Shown here: piece by piece, positions 1 to 9,234 of the stretch | Layout: each line of letters begins with the position of its first letter | Numbering within the stretch: position 1 is the first letter of the stretch | DNA from: Planctomycetaceae bacterium | GTDB taxonomy: Bacteria; Planctomycetota; Planctomycetia; Planctomycetales; Planctomycetaceae | Length of the DNA: 53,205 nt | Direction: 5' to 3' | Assembly (NCBI GenBank): GCA_900299185.1 | Contig: OMIV01000093.1 | Coordinates: forward strand, 1 to 53,205 | Program-made: the position numbers and the translations under genes | The notes under the pieces: model-generated | Told to the model about the DNA's origin: nothing | The model's input: the letters and a program-made list of their open reading frames with translations, nothing else | Database searches by the model: none

Positions 1-11
1 ATAAGAGACAG
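1..11. other. Residual Tn5/Nextera mosaic-end adapter at contig edge
   Basis: The first eleven bases, ATAAGAGACAG, are identical to the 3' end of the 19-bp Tn5 mosaic end AGATGTGTATAAGAGACAG used in Nextera libraries. Read as part of the following gene they would put a TAA stop (2-4) inside a conserved xylulokinase domain. From base 12 on the frame matches the family cleanly. I infer untrimmed adapter, not genomic sequence. Confidence 0.88.
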
Positions 12-856
12 TTGGCGTACCAGTCGTCGGTGGCGGTGGCGATCAAGCGGCGAGCGCCGTTGGAAATGGCATCGTTCAAAGCGGTGCGATTTCTGCGACG
101 ATGGGAACCAGTGGAGTGGTCTTCGCTCATAGCGACGAAGTGCAAACTGACCCGCTCGGTCGCGTGCATACCTTCTGTCACGCCGTCGAAGGCAAGTGGC
201 ACGTCATGGGCGTCGTGCTCTCCGCAGGCGGCAGCTTGCAGTGGTATCGCAATCAGTTTGGTGAGATGGAAGCTGCGTTGGCCAAGGGCATGGGGACCGA
301 GGCTTATGAGCTGATGACTGCGGCGGCGATGAAAGCTCCGGCAGGCTCAGAAGGACTCTTCTTCTTGCCATATCTGACCGGCGAACGAACTCCGCACTGC
401 GACTCGAACGCACGCGGTGCTTGGGTGGGATTGTCATTGCGACACGGTCGAGCTCACATGATCCGCTCGGTCATGGAAGGCGCGACATACGCCATGCGCG
501 ATTGCCTCGAGATCATCAAAGGCATGCAAATCCCAATCACCGACATTCGAGTCTCTGGCGGCGGCGCCAAGTCCGCCTTCTGGCGACAACTGCAAGCCGA
601 CATCTACGGCCAAGATGTCAGCGTTACGAACTCTGTTGAAGGCCCGGCATACGGCGTCGCGTTGCTTGCCGCAGTCGGAACCGGTGCGTTCAAGAATGTC
701 GTCGAAGCCTGCACGGCAACGATTCGTACTGAGAACCGCACGAGTACTTGCTCGACAGCCAAGGCTGCCTACGACCGAGCCTATCCGACATACGGTGCGT
801 TGTACTCTGGCTTGAAGTCGTCCTTCCCAACGATTGCTAGTTTGGCCAATGGCTAA
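12..856 (+). CDS. xylB: Xylulokinase, C-terminal part (5' end cut by contig edge)
   Basis: FGGY-family sugar kinase that phosphorylates D-xylulose to xylulose 5-phosphate in the cytoplasm, feeding the pentose phosphate pathway. About 281 codons remain of the roughly 500 expected. They start in the conserved [13 protein letters not shown] segment, followed by [12 protein letters not shown], the [12 protein letters not shown] motif, and the C-terminal ATP-binding segment [19 protein letters not shown] with [12 protein letters not shown]. These motifs are closer to xylulokinase than to glycerol kinase or rhamnulokinase, but the substrate is inferred by similarity. The stop is at 854-856. The inositol-monophosphatase-family gene follows 55 bp later on the same strand. 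The missing N-terminus is due to the assembly edge and does not indicate a pseudogene. Confidence 0.9.
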
Positions 857-911
857 TCGCGGCAAGTGGCCAGGCATCTCACCAAGGTCTCAACCTTAAT
901 GAAGGATTCCA

Positions 912-1694
912 GTGACTGATCTGAATCAAACGCTCAAGGTCGCGATTGAAGCCGCTCGCAAAGCGGGTGCGGTCTTGCAGGAGTGGTCGAAGAAATTCAC
1001 GGTCAAAGAAAAGAGCCGAGCGAATCTCGTCACGGAGGCTGACGTCAACGCCCAAGAAGCAATCGTCAGCGTCATTCGAGCCAGCTTTCCCGATCACAGC
1101 TTTCTCGGTGAAGAGGATTTGAATATCGCTGGCGCCAAATCAGAGAACCGTTGGATCATCGACCCACTCGATGGCACGACGAACTACGTGCATGGCTTTC
1201 CGTTTTATGCGGTCTCGATCGCGCTCGAGTGCTCTGGCTTATTGACGGTCGCAGTGATCTACGACCCCACTCGCGACGAAGTCTTCTCGGCCATCAAAGG
1301 CCAAGGTGCCTTCTTGAATGGCAAGCCCATCACTCCGTCAGAGATCGGTCCGCTGAGCGACGGCTTTTGCGTCGCCAGCTTGCCGGTCGGGGCGAAGGGC
1401 AACGAACTGCAGGTCACTCAATTCCTACGAGTGCTCCCGCATGCTCGAACGGTGCAGCGCACCGGCTCGGCGGCGCTCAATCTCTCGTATGTTGCCTGTG
1501 GAAGAATTGATGCATACTGGTCCGGCAGCTTGAAGCCGTGGGATCAAGCGGGTGGAGCGTTAATCGTCACCGAAGCAGGCGGCAGAATCTCGAAGATGGA
1601 CGGTTCGACGTTTGATGTCGACTTGCCCAATCTGCTCGCCAGCAACGGACGCGGACTGCATAACGAGTTGTCCGCTCTGCTGTCGGCCAAGTAA
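912..1694 (+). CDS. Inositol monophosphatase family protein
   Basis: Mg2+-dependent phosphatase of the IMPase/FBPase superfamily, 260 residues, the normal size. Metal ligands are visible: Glu67-Glu68 in FLGEEDL, the signature DPLDGT at 84-89, and the C-terminal PWDQAGG with Asp211. GSAALNLSYVACGRIDAYW before it is also typical. The start is GTG at 912, placed after an AAGGA-like site in aatgaaggattccaGTG. The substrate could be myo-inositol 1-phosphate, a histidinol-phosphate-like compound or another sugar phosphate; the sequence does not decide. It lies 55 bp downstream of xylB and may be co-transcribed. It converges with the receiver gene, with a hairpin between them. Confidence 0.93.
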   Translation: MTDLNQTLKVAIEAARKAGAVLQEWSKKFTVKEKSRANLVTEADVNAQEAIVSVIRASFPDHSFLGEEDLNIAGAKSENRWIIDPLDGTTNYVHGFPFYAVSIALECSGLLTVAVIYDPTRDEVFSAIKGQGAFLNGKPITPSEIGPLSDGFCVASLPVGAKGNELQVTQFLRVLPHARTVQRTGSAALNLSYVACGRIDAYWSGSLKPWDQAGGALIVTEAGGRISKMDGSTFDVDLPNLLASNGRGLHNELSALLSAK

Positions 1695-1725
1695 CCCGAA
1701 GCCGTCGCCCCAATGACATGAGTGA

Positions 1726-1749
1726 CAGCCGGACCAAGAACTCCGGCTG
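1726..1749. terminator. Hairpin between converging genes
   Basis: CAGCCGGA (1726-1733) pairs perfectly with TCCGGCTG (1742-1749) across an 8-nt loop, in the short gap between the converging phosphatase and receiver genes. No clear T-run follows on either strand, so a bidirectional terminator role is inferred from position. Confidence 0.5.
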
Positions 1750-1754
1750 CGCAC

Positions 1755-3503
1755 CTATGTCGCTTGTACGGCAACAGCGACATCAGCAGGCTCTGGTGGA
1801 GCGAATGCCTTTTCGAGTTCTTGCACCAATTGATCGACTCGGAAGGGCTTGTAGAGCACCGACTTCAGCCCGGCTTGTCGCGACTTCACGATCGAATGCG
1901 AAGGGTCGTAGCCGTAGCCCGTCATCAAGATGACGGCGAGATTCGGATCGATGAGCTTTAACTGCGAGAACGTGGCGTAGCCGTCGTGATCGGGCAAACG
2001 GATGTCAGCAATGACTGCGTCATAGTGGAATGCTCGCGCGAGCAAGAACGCGCTCTCGGCCTCGGGCGCCGTTTCAACTTCGCAGCCGAAACGTCCCAGC
2101 AATTCGTGAGCGGCGCGACGCACTTCGTCATCGGCATCGACGACCAGCACTCGCTTGCTGACCATCTTCGATCGCAAGTTCGAAGGCACGTAAGACGACT
2201 GCCCGCCCTTCGGTCGCAAGTCGGCTCCGACCTGCTGAATCGACTGCTTGATGTCGCGCGTGAACTTCAAGATGTCGCGCAGACGGTCGGTTACCAGTCG
2301 ATCAACGCCAATCGTGTTTTCAAGCACCCATGTCGTCGAATGAATGATCTCATCAACGGGCTGCCCGACGTTGCAGAGGATCGTCTCGGCGCTTTGAGTG
2401 ACCGATGAGATCTTCTCAACCGTCAACAACTCAAGAGTGTTAAGCGCCATCGCAATTTCGCGAGCGAACAGTTCCAAGAACTGCAGATCGTTATCGGTGA
2501 AGGCACCAGCTCGAGGGCTTTCGACATTAAAAGTGCCTAAAACATCGTCATGCCACATCAACGGAACGGTCAGTGAACTGTGAGCCTCTGGAGCACCTCG
2601 CAAATACAACGGGTCAGACGTTGTGTCTTCGCAAAGATAACTCTTGCCGGTTGCCGCGACGAAACCTGTCACGCCGTTGTTCTGCGGATTCGCATGTAAG
2701 ATTCGCTCCTCAGCTTCTTGATTCATGCCGACGGCCAACAGTGGATCGAGACGCTTCGTCGATCGATCCAGCAGTCGGATCTCGACGGTGTCGTACTCCA
2801 GCAAGTCGCGTGTGAAGTGCAGGATCTTGGACTTCAAGAGTTCGATGCGATCTTCGACCGACATCTCCAAAAGTTCTTGCGGCGTGAGGTCGCTGAGTTC
2901 GAGACCAGCTTGATAGATCGCGTTGAGCTTTTGCTTCTGCAGGACCTCGTGCGAAGTATCGCGAATGACGATGGCGAGATACTCAGGGATCTCCAAGTTC
3001 CCTTCGAAGATGGGCGTGGCCTCAACTTCAAAGAAGGTCTTATCGCCCACACGGAGCGTACTGCGAGCAGACTCGTTGGTCGCGAAGGCAGTGTTCAACG
3101 GGCAGAAGTCGGGGCCCAAGATCTCCGCAGTCACGAAGCACTTGTAGAAGTTGCGACCAATCAATGAGTCAGTCGTCTTGGAGAGTTCTTGGAATCGAAG
3201 ATTGCGCCACAGCACGTTCTTGTTTTGGTCGAGCAGTACGAAGCCCGACGGCAGTGCTTGAATCACATGACCGATCTGCAGCAGCAAACCCGCCGTCGAA
3301 GCGTCGTCCCCAAACGTTAAGAGCCCAGAGACGCCGCCATGTTGGAGGCACTCTAGGCTCTTATCGAGAGTCCCACATTGCACGACATCGTAGTTCTCGC
3401 GCAACCGGTCAGAGGCTCGTTGCAATTGGTTTGTATCAGAACCAACCGCAATCAGTTTGGCTTTCGGGACGCCTGCCATCTGAGACATGTCAACATTTCT
3501 CAA
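1755..3503 (-). CDS. PAS-GAF-receiver signalling protein without a kinase domain
   Basis: 582-residue cytoplasmic signalling protein. The N-terminal ~75 residues look like a degenerate receiver without the acidic pocket. A PAS domain (about 85-190) and a GAF domain (about 225-365) follow. A ~80-residue helical linker resembling a dimerisation helix comes next, then a complete C-terminal receiver (from about 450) with the Asp pair 458-459, phosphoacceptor Asp500 in ADIRLPD, Thr528 and Lys552. There is no HATPase_c domain, so it cannot autophosphorylate and must be a target of a separate kinase; the membrane kinase at 9235-10659 is only a guess. The start is TTG at 3503 with AGGA just upstream on its strand. 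ATG at 3488 is an alternative without a good ribosome site. Confidence 0.88.
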   Translation of the reverse strand: MRNVDMSQMAGVPKAKLIAVGSDTNQLQRASDRLRENYDVVQCGTLDKSLECLQHGGVSGLLTFGDDASTAGLLLQIGHVIQALPSGFVLLDQNKNVLWRNLRFQELSKTTDSLIGRNFYKCFVTAEILGPDFCPLNTAFATNESARSTLRVGDKTFFEVEATPIFEGNLEIPEYLAIVIRDTSHEVLQKQKLNAIYQAGLELSDLTPQELLEMSVEDRIELLKSKILHFTRDLLEYDTVEIRLLDRSTKRLDPLLAVGMNQEAEERILHANPQNNGVTGFVAATGKSYLCEDTTSDPLYLRGAPEAHSSLTVPLMWHDDVLGTFNVESPRAGAFTDNDLQFLELFAREIAMALNTLELLTVEKISSVTQSAETILCNVGQPVDEIIHSTTWVLENTIGVDRLVTDRLRDILKFTRDIKQSIQQVGADLRPKGGQSSYVPSNLRSKMVSKRVLVVDADDEVRRAAHELLGRFGCEVETAPEAESAFLLARAFHYDAVIADIRLPDHDGYATFSQLKLIDPNLAVILMTGYGYDPSHSIVKSRQAGLKSVLYKPFRVDQLVQELEKAFAPPEPADVAVAVQAT

Positions 3504-3937
3504 GAGGATTCCTACTTATCTCTGTCGAGCGTCATTGAAGAAGATCGACTTCACAATGAACGACGACCTCAATCACTAACAGCAACTCTCGCCAGGATGA
3601 ATGCACGGAGCGAGTGAGTTTCGCTGCGGAAGGTGCAACAAGCCAATAAGGCGGTCCCTCCGTGACCGTCATCAGCTTTGCTCAAGGCCATTGAGCATTG
3701 ACGATTATACGCAGGCATGCTTTGCCTACAACTCGCGATGAGCACCAAGTTTGGTCGCGCATGACAGTCTCTGGTGAGCGCGATGGTGTCTTCAGTTGTG
3801 GACATTGCCGCGATGCTGGAACGTCTCGAAGCGTAGATCATCGATACTGTCTCGCGGTCAGCATTAATTCGTCGGCCCGATACAACAAACTTGTCGCACA
3901 GTCTCATTTGGCTCAATCACAATCGAATCACGAACTC
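3504..3937. other. Divergent intergenic region, no gene seen
   Basis: This 434-bp gap separates the divergent receiver protein and hydrolase and must hold both promoters. Open frames inside it have low-complexity, Arg/Ser-rich translations with no recognisable motif. I see no strong -35/-10 pair, tRNA or repeat. Confidence 0.5.
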
Positions 3938-4876
3938 ATGACTAACAACTCTTGCGCTTGTGGTTTGGAAGCGACAATCGCTCGCGTTGCAATCAAATGC
4001 ATGCTTCTGCTGTTAGGTACGACGAGCTTGCTTGCAGCTCCGCCGGTGACTCCAACAGCCGTCGATGTTTCCTATGGACCTCACGAGCACCAGATCTTTG
4101 ATCTCTATCAACCCACAGCGGGAGACGGACCATTCCCCGTCTTGATTTGGTTTGGTGGAATCTGGCTGCCGAGCAAGCACGTACCCGATTTGAATCGCTT
4201 CAGACCTCAAGGCATCGCTGTCATCGGAGTTGAAACTCGGACGATGACCGATGCCATGCATGACAAAGCGACGGTGCCCGTTTCGTATGTCCTGGAAGAC
4301 GCGGTGCGGGTCGTGCAGTTCGTAAGGCTCAATGCGGCAAAGTGGAATCTCGACGTTCGAAGAATTGCCGTTGGTGGCGGTTCTCAAGGTGCGTTGCCCG
4401 CCCTGTATGTGGGCTGTGTTGCCGATCAAGCCGATACTTCCGCAGACGAACCTTTGAAACGACAGTCTTCGCTAGTGACTTGCGTCGCTGCGTATCGCAG
4501 TCAGCCCAGTATCGATCCGCAGCGCATGCAGACGTGGGTCCCCGGAGTGAAGTGGGGAGCACCGGCACTGGGAGTAAGTTTTGAAGAGTCACTCAAACGA
4601 CGAGACGAATTTCTTCCGGCCATCAAACGATGGTCGCCAGAGAGTCTGCTCCATAAGAACGCGGCTCCGATTTACTTCGAAAACAACTGGGGCCTCACCC
4701 AGCCGCCAGGCATCACCGAAATGGACTACAAGGTTCATTCACCAGCATGGGCGTTGGGATTCCAGCAACTCGCCAAAGTCGCTGGCGCCGAGTGTCATGT
4801 GAAGTACCCGGACCATCCGACCGACGGATACGACGACATATGGAACTTCATTGTGAAGCGATTGAAGTCCCCGTAG
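3938..4876 (+). CDS. Exported alpha/beta-hydrolase (esterase-like)
   Basis: Predicted alpha/beta-hydrolase of 312 residues with a hydrophobic export segment near residues 17-33 ending LLAAPPV. The nucleophile elbow is VGGGSQGA, with Ser149 as catalytic serine. A conserved-looking FPVLIWFGG segment at 66-74 would form the oxyanion region, and HPTDGYDDIW near the end may supply the histidine and acid. This resembles the BD-FAE/PET-like esterase group common in planctomycetes. The substrate is unknown. The open frame runs upstream to 3698, but that stretch looks non-coding, so I chose the ATG at 3938 that places the signal peptide correctly. It converges with the aldolase gene. Confidence 0.8.
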   Translation: MTNNSCACGLEATIARVAIKCMLLLLGTTSLLAAPPVTPTAVDVSYGPHEHQIFDLYQPTAGDGPFPVLIWFGGIWLPSKHVPDLNRFRPQGIAVIGVETRTMTDAMHDKATVPVSYVLEDAVRVVQFVRLNAAKWNLDVRRIAVGGGSQGALPALYVGCVADQADTSADEPLKRQSSLVTCVAAYRSQPSIDPQRMQTWVPGVKWGAPALGVSFEESLKRRDEFLPAIKRWSPESLLHKNAAPIYFENNWGLTQPPGITEMDYKVHSPAWALGFQQLAKVAGAECHVKYPDHPTDGYDDIWNFIVKRLKSP

Positions 4877-4931
4877 GCGAAAGCACTACGACTCGAAATC
4901 GTTCTCGAATTATGTCGCCCATAATGGAATC

Positions 4932-4952
4932 GAGCATGATTTGATCGTGCTC
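4932..4952. terminator. Hairpin between converging genes
   Basis: GAGCATGAT (4932-4940), a TTG loop and ATCGTGCTC (4944-4952) form a 9-bp stem with one G-T pair. It lies between the converging hydrolase and aldolase genes, where a bidirectional terminator is expected. The T-run is weak. Confidence 0.45.
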
Positions 4953-4978
4953 AACTCCAGTCTGGAACTTGGCCGAGA

Positions 4979-5761
4979 TTAGACCTTCGCGAGCATCTCT
5001 CGCAGAGAGTTCATCCCGCTGCGCAAAGCCGATTGATAGACCCAAATATCCCCGCTCCAAGCCAGCATCTTGAAGCCTTTACTGACAACCCATTCGCCGA
5101 ACTCGGGAGTGGTCGTCATGAAGGCGCCGACTTTGTTGTGAGCGCGACAAGCAGCCATCACGCGATCAACAGCCGCGACAAATGTCGGATGCGTGAACTG
5201 CCCAGGTATGCCTAGCGATGCCGAAAGATCGAACTGTCCGATCCACAAGACATCGATGCCTTCGACGGCCGCGATCTCTTCTACGTGCTCAACGCCGGCT
5301 GCTGTTTCGATCTGAGCAATCAACATCACTTCGTCATTGCTGCTGTGCATCTTCGCGACAACGTCGCCGCCCGCGTACTCGTCGTGAGCGATTCCAAACG
5401 CACAGCCTCGACGTCCTACTGGCGGATACTTCGCGCACCGCGCAAATAACTGAGCCTGCTCCACACACTCGACCATCGGCACCATCACTCCCATCGCTCC
5501 GACATCTAGCACACGTGCGATGAAGTGGTACTCAGCCGCCGGAATGCGAACCATCGGGATCATCGACGTGCCGCGCGTCGCAATGATCAAGTTCTTGATG
5601 GTCTCGAACGACCAGCCAGTGTGTTCCATATCGAACAACGCAAAGTCTGCTCCGGCCATTGCCGTTGCTTGAGCTGCTCCGGGCGAGCTGAATTCAAACA
5701 TCATTGTGCCGATGGCCGTGCCACCGCTTTGGAGTTTCTGCTTCACATGATTGGGACGCAT
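4979..5761 (-). CDS. HpcH/HpaI-family aldolase
   Basis: Class II pyruvate aldolase of the HpcH/HpaI/citrate-lyase-beta family, 260 residues, full length. Such enzymes cleave 2-keto-3-deoxy sugar acids or 4-hydroxy-2-oxoacids to pyruvate or a related keto acid plus an aldehyde. Visible residues are Asp44-x-Glu46-His47 (LFDMEHTGW), Arg72 (MVRIP), and the metal ligands Glu152 (QIETAAG) and Asp178 (GQFDLSASLG). The protein starts MRPNHVKQKL with no signal peptide, so it is cytoplasmic. The closest named types are 2-keto-3-deoxy-L-rhamnonate aldolase and 4-hydroxy-2-oxoheptanedioate aldolase; neighbours do not settle the substrate. It is followed on the same strand by no gene of an obvious catabolic operon. 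Confidence 0.9.
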   Translation of the reverse strand: MRPNHVKQKLQSGGTAIGTMMFEFSSPGAAQATAMAGADFALFDMEHTGWSFETIKNLIIATRGTSMIPMVRIPAAEYHFIARVLDVGAMGVMVPMVECVEQAQLFARCAKYPPVGRRGCAFGIAHDEYAGGDVVAKMHSSNDEVMLIAQIETAAGVEHVEEIAAVEGIDVLWIGQFDLSASLGIPGQFTHPTFVAAVDRVMAACRAHNKVGAFMTTTPEFGEWVVSKGFKMLAWSGDIWVYQSALRSGMNSLREMLAKV

Positions 5762-5857
5762 GCTGCGATTCCTGAGTTGCTAGAAATGAAATCAAAGTGC
5801 GGTGTAACGCGGCTGTAATCAAACCGACACGCGCTATTACGGTCTGCCCGCCACGAA

Positions 5858-7600
5858 CTACTTCACGGCCTCGGTCTTGCCGTCTTCGTAGACCAGTCGA
5901 CCGCCCATCCATGTTTGTCGCACGTTGACGTCGCGAATGTCGTCAACTGGGCAAGTCAGAATGTCACGATCAATCACAACGAAGTCAGCCAGCTTGCCGG
6001 CTTCTAATGATCCCTTCTCCTTCTCTTCAAAAGTGAGAAACGCGTTGTTCGTCGTATAGAGCCGAATGGCTTGCTCGCGCGAGATGCTTTGCTCGGAGTG
6101 CAGCGGCTGATCCGTCCAACGCGGCAATCGAGTTAGCGTCGTCCAAATTCCCAGCCACGGGTTGTAAGGATTGATCGACCGAAGACTGCCGAGTTTTTGC
6201 ATGTGATCCGAACCACCACCAACCACAACGCCGTGCTCGAAGATCGTCTTGTATGGCTGGAAGTAGGCTGTGCGCTCTTCGCCAAACTGCTTCCGCAACG
6301 TCGCTCCGTCGAGGTACAGCCAAGCGGGTTGTAGGTCGGCAACAATGCCGAGCTTCTGCATCTTTTGAATGGCTTCGAGGCTCATGAAGTTGCAATGAGT
6401 GATACACGGTCGCAGTTTCTTCACGGGCAACTCTTTGTCGACATGCTCGTAAGCATCGATCAAAGCATGCACGGCACCATCGCCAACCGAGTGAGCTGTC
6501 ATTTGCAGATTGTTCGACAGCACGACCTTGGCGATCTGCCGCAACTTGTCAGGCTCAACAAACAGCACGCCGCGATACTCGGGATCGGTGATGGAATAAA
6601 TCTGACTCACGCCCCACGGCTTTCTCATGTAAGCGCTGCCGGTCAGCATGCCTCCATCCAAGAAGATTTTGACGCCACGCAACCACAGCCGATTGTCGTA
6701 GGCATGAGCGGGATGCTCGGTCGCCTTCTTGACTCGCTTTTCAATTTGGTCGATGGGGTCTTGAGCGTTGATGCCGTATGACAAGAAGACGCGACATGTC
6801 AGCTCGTCGCGCTGCTTGAGTTCATCGAAGAGATCGACCGCACCATCACTCGCAGACCGATCCGAGATGCTGGTTAAGCCCACGGCGTTATAGGCAGTCA
6901 TCAACTCTTTGAGCCGCGCACGTTGCTCGTCTTTGCTGGCCGACTTTGACTTACCTTTGGGCTTCGCCAATCGCGTGCAACTGCGAAGCATGCCCGTGAG
7001 CTCCCCGGTCTGCGGGTCCTTCTCCAAGAACCCTGGCTGCCCGTCAGTGATCTTGAAGTCCTTCGTCAGACCGCTGGCTTCCAATGCCAGAGAATTGAGA
7101 GCCGCGTCGGGGCCGGTGCTAAACATCACCGGGTTCTTAGGAGCCGCTTCATCGAGTTCTTTTCGTGACGGAAAGCGTTGATCACGGAGTCGAGTCACAA
7201 AGACTTGTCGGACGGAGATCCAATCGCCGGGTTCCACCGTCGCAGCTCTCTGACGGATGTAAGCAAGCACGTCGCCAATCGTCTGCATGTCAGGGATCGG
7301 ATGATCGAACTCATGCATCGCCGCGCCGGTCGGGTGCGTGTGAGTGTCGCTCAATCCGGGCAAAACCATCTGCCCCTTGAGGTCGATGAGCTTCGTCTTT
7401 TCTCCCGCGAGCTTTCGCACATCGTCGTTGCTGCCCACGGCTACAACGCGATCGCCTTTCACAGCAATTGCTTCCACGACTTTGAACTGCACATCAACCG
7501 TCACAATGCGACCGTGATGCAAAACGATGTCAGCCGGATCAGCGGCGAATGTGGCACTGGCCGCCAAGCTCAAGACCAATGACGTGAATGACAGACGCAT
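5858..7600 (-). CDS. Exported amidohydrolase (YtcJ-like, amidohydrolase family 3)
   Basis: 580-residue metal-dependent amidohydrolase with a clear signal peptide (MRLSFTSLVLSLAASATFAA, cleavage near residue 20), so it acts in the periplasm or outside. The metal-binding HxH is His87 and His89 in LSDTHTHPTGAA. Further conserved segments are GVKIFLDGGM, TAHSVGDGAVHALIDAYEHV, ITHCNFMS, GGGSDHM and the C-terminal ADFVVIDRDIL typical of family 3. Related proteins hydrolyse N-acyl or cyclic amide bonds, but the true substrate is unknown. It lies 97 bp upstream (in transcription) of the aldolase gene and could be co-transcribed with it. Confidence 0.9.
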   Translation of the reverse strand: MRLSFTSLVLSLAASATFAADPADIVLHHGRIVTVDVQFKVVEAIAVKGDRVVAVGSNDDVRKLAGEKTKLIDLKGQMVLPGLSDTHTHPTGAAMHEFDHPIPDMQTIGDVLAYIRQRAATVEPGDWISVRQVFVTRLRDQRFPSRKELDEAAPKNPVMFSTGPDAALNSLALEASGLTKDFKITDGQPGFLEKDPQTGELTGMLRSCTRLAKPKGKSKSASKDEQRARLKELMTAYNAVGLTSISDRSASDGAVDLFDELKQRDELTCRVFLSYGINAQDPIDQIEKRVKKATEHPAHAYDNRLWLRGVKIFLDGGMLTGSAYMRKPWGVSQIYSITDPEYRGVLFVEPDKLRQIAKVVLSNNLQMTAHSVGDGAVHALIDAYEHVDKELPVKKLRPCITHCNFMSLEAIQKMQKLGIVADLQPAWLYLDGATLRKQFGEERTAYFQPYKTIFEHGVVVGGGSDHMQKLGSLRSINPYNPWLGIWTTLTRLPRWTDQPLHSEQSISREQAIRLYTTNNAFLTFEEKEKGSLEAGKLADFVVIDRDILTCPVDDIRDVNVRQTWMGGRLVYEDGKTEAVK

Positions 7601-7828
7601 GATGAATCCCCAGTCGATGGTGATTGAAGTCGCAGGATCCTCGACATGTCCTGAAGGTCGAGCGTTGTAGTGCCCCGCAATCTCAAAAGCGCTGAAGCAG
7701 CGCGTAGGAACGTCGCTCGCGTTTGCGTTGGCTTGTTACCGACATCAACGCTGACGACAACTCCCAGCACCGCGACGATCATGCGTCGCAAACTCGGTTC
7801 ATCCCTATGAATTCTTCAGGATCACATC

Positions 7829-9103
7829 ATGCAGTTCCCTCGGATGCTGCGCGTTCGGCAGAAGTTTGACGCACCTCGACTCAACGACATCTCCTCAGAA
7901 GTGGCTCAGCAGTTGGCCAAGCTGAATCTCGGGCAGCAGGTCAAGCCGGGGCAGACTGTCGCGATTTCGGCGGGTAGCCGAGGCATCAACAACATCGCGA
8001 TCATCATCAAAGCCATCTGCGATCACGTGCGATCAATCGGCGGCGTGCCGATCATCGTCCCGGCGATGGGCAGTCACGGTGGTGGTACTGCGGCGGGACA
8101 ACGCGAGATCATTGAAGGCTATGGAATCACGGAAGAGTTCTGTGGTGCCGAGATTCGTTCCAGCATGGAAACAGTGATCGTCGACCACACGCCGCAAGGC
8201 ATTCCGGTCCATTTCGACAAGCACGCCTTTAACTGCGATCACGTCATTGTGTGTGGTCGCATCAAACCTCATACGGGCTTCGTGGGACCAATCGAATCTG
8301 GCCTTCACAAGATGATGTTGATCGGCCTGGGTAAGCACGAAGGTGCGAAGATCTACCACCGCGCCATCGCCGACTTCACGTTCCTCGAAATCATTCGAGC
8401 CGTTGCCAAATCCGTATTGGAAAAGTGCCGAGTCATTGCCGGTGTCGGCATCGTCGAGAACGCATACGACGAAACCGGACGAATCGAAGCCGTCGCTCCG
8501 GCAGACTTCTATGATCGCGAAGTTGAACTGATGAAGTTGGCTCGGCAATGGATGCCGCGACTGCCGTTCAAGAACGTGCAACTGCTGATCGTCGACCAGA
8601 TCGGCAAGAACATCAGCGGCACGGGCATGGACACCAATGTCATCGGCCGCAAGTACAACGACCACGCAGCCACCGAACAGGACGACTACAAAGTCCGCCG
8701 CATCTTTGTTCGAGGTTTGACCGAAGCCACTCACGGTAATGCGACGGGGTTGGGTATTGCCGAATTCACGAACAAGCACACGGTCGAGCAGATCGATCGC
8801 AAGATCACTCAGATTAATTGCATCACCGGCAATCACCCGTCGGCTGCTGGCACACCAGCTTGGTTCGATACCGATCGAGAAGTGCTAGAGAACGCTCTGC
8901 CTTCCGTAGGCATCGTCGAACCGCCGTTCGTGAAGGTCGTGCAAATTCCAAACACACTGCATCTGGGCGAAGTGCTTGTGAGCGAGTCTTACCTCGATGA
9001 GCTGAAGACTCGACCCGACTTGGAAGTCATCGAAGGACCGTTCGAGATGCAGTTCAACGCTGATGGCAGCTTGCAACCGGTGCTCGCAGCGGCCGGACAT
9101 TAA
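7829..9103 (+). CDS. LarA-like racemase family protein (DUF2088)
   Basis: 424-residue protein of the lactate-racemase N-terminal family. LarA enzymes use a nickel-pincer nucleotide to racemise 2-hydroxy acids. Family-like segments are PAMGSHGGGTAAGQ (79-90), IKPHTGFVGPIESGLHKMMLIGLGKHEGA (split over 145-173, with His148, His160 and Lys169-His170), and GAGVG-like IAGVGIVENA. The start ATG 7829 gives MQFPRMLRVRQ. No larB, larC or larE homologue that would make the cofactor is in this window, so either those genes lie elsewhere or the protein uses different chemistry. It stands alone between the divergent amidohydrolase and the histidine kinase. Confidence 0.85.
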   Translation: MQFPRMLRVRQKFDAPRLNDISSEVAQQLAKLNLGQQVKPGQTVAISAGSRGINNIAIIIKAICDHVRSIGGVPIIVPAMGSHGGGTAAGQREIIEGYGITEEFCGAEIRSSMETVIVDHTPQGIPVHFDKHAFNCDHVIVCGRIKPHTGFVGPIESGLHKMMLIGLGKHEGAKIYHRAIADFTFLEIIRAVAKSVLEKCRVIAGVGIVENAYDETGRIEAVAPADFYDREVELMKLARQWMPRLPFKNVQLLIVDQIGKNISGTGMDTNVIGRKYNDHAATEQDDYKVRRIFVRGLTEATHGNATGLGIAEFTNKHTVEQIDRKITQINCITGNHPSAAGTPAWFDTDREVLENALPSVGIVEPPFVKVVQIPNTLHLGEVLVSESYLDELKTRPDLEVIEGPFEMQFNADGSLQPVLAAAGH

Positions 9104-9234
9104 AGCTGGCTGAATACTGCAGGACGCCTAATCGACGACTCTGAATTGCATTCAATTCGAGTGCGTTTAGATGGTGCCCTGCCCGTCCTTCAACAAGCGA
9201 CAGGGAGCCACCTTCATCGGCCTTAACCCAAAGT

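Noticed and set aside
2-4. In-frame TAA as a true nonsense mutation in xylulokinase
   Set aside because: The stop lies in the mosaic-end adapter; the genomic frame starts at base 12 and is intact.
3569-3916. 115-codon minus-strand frame in the divergent gap
   Set aside because: No motif and no ribosome site; its composition suggests chance.
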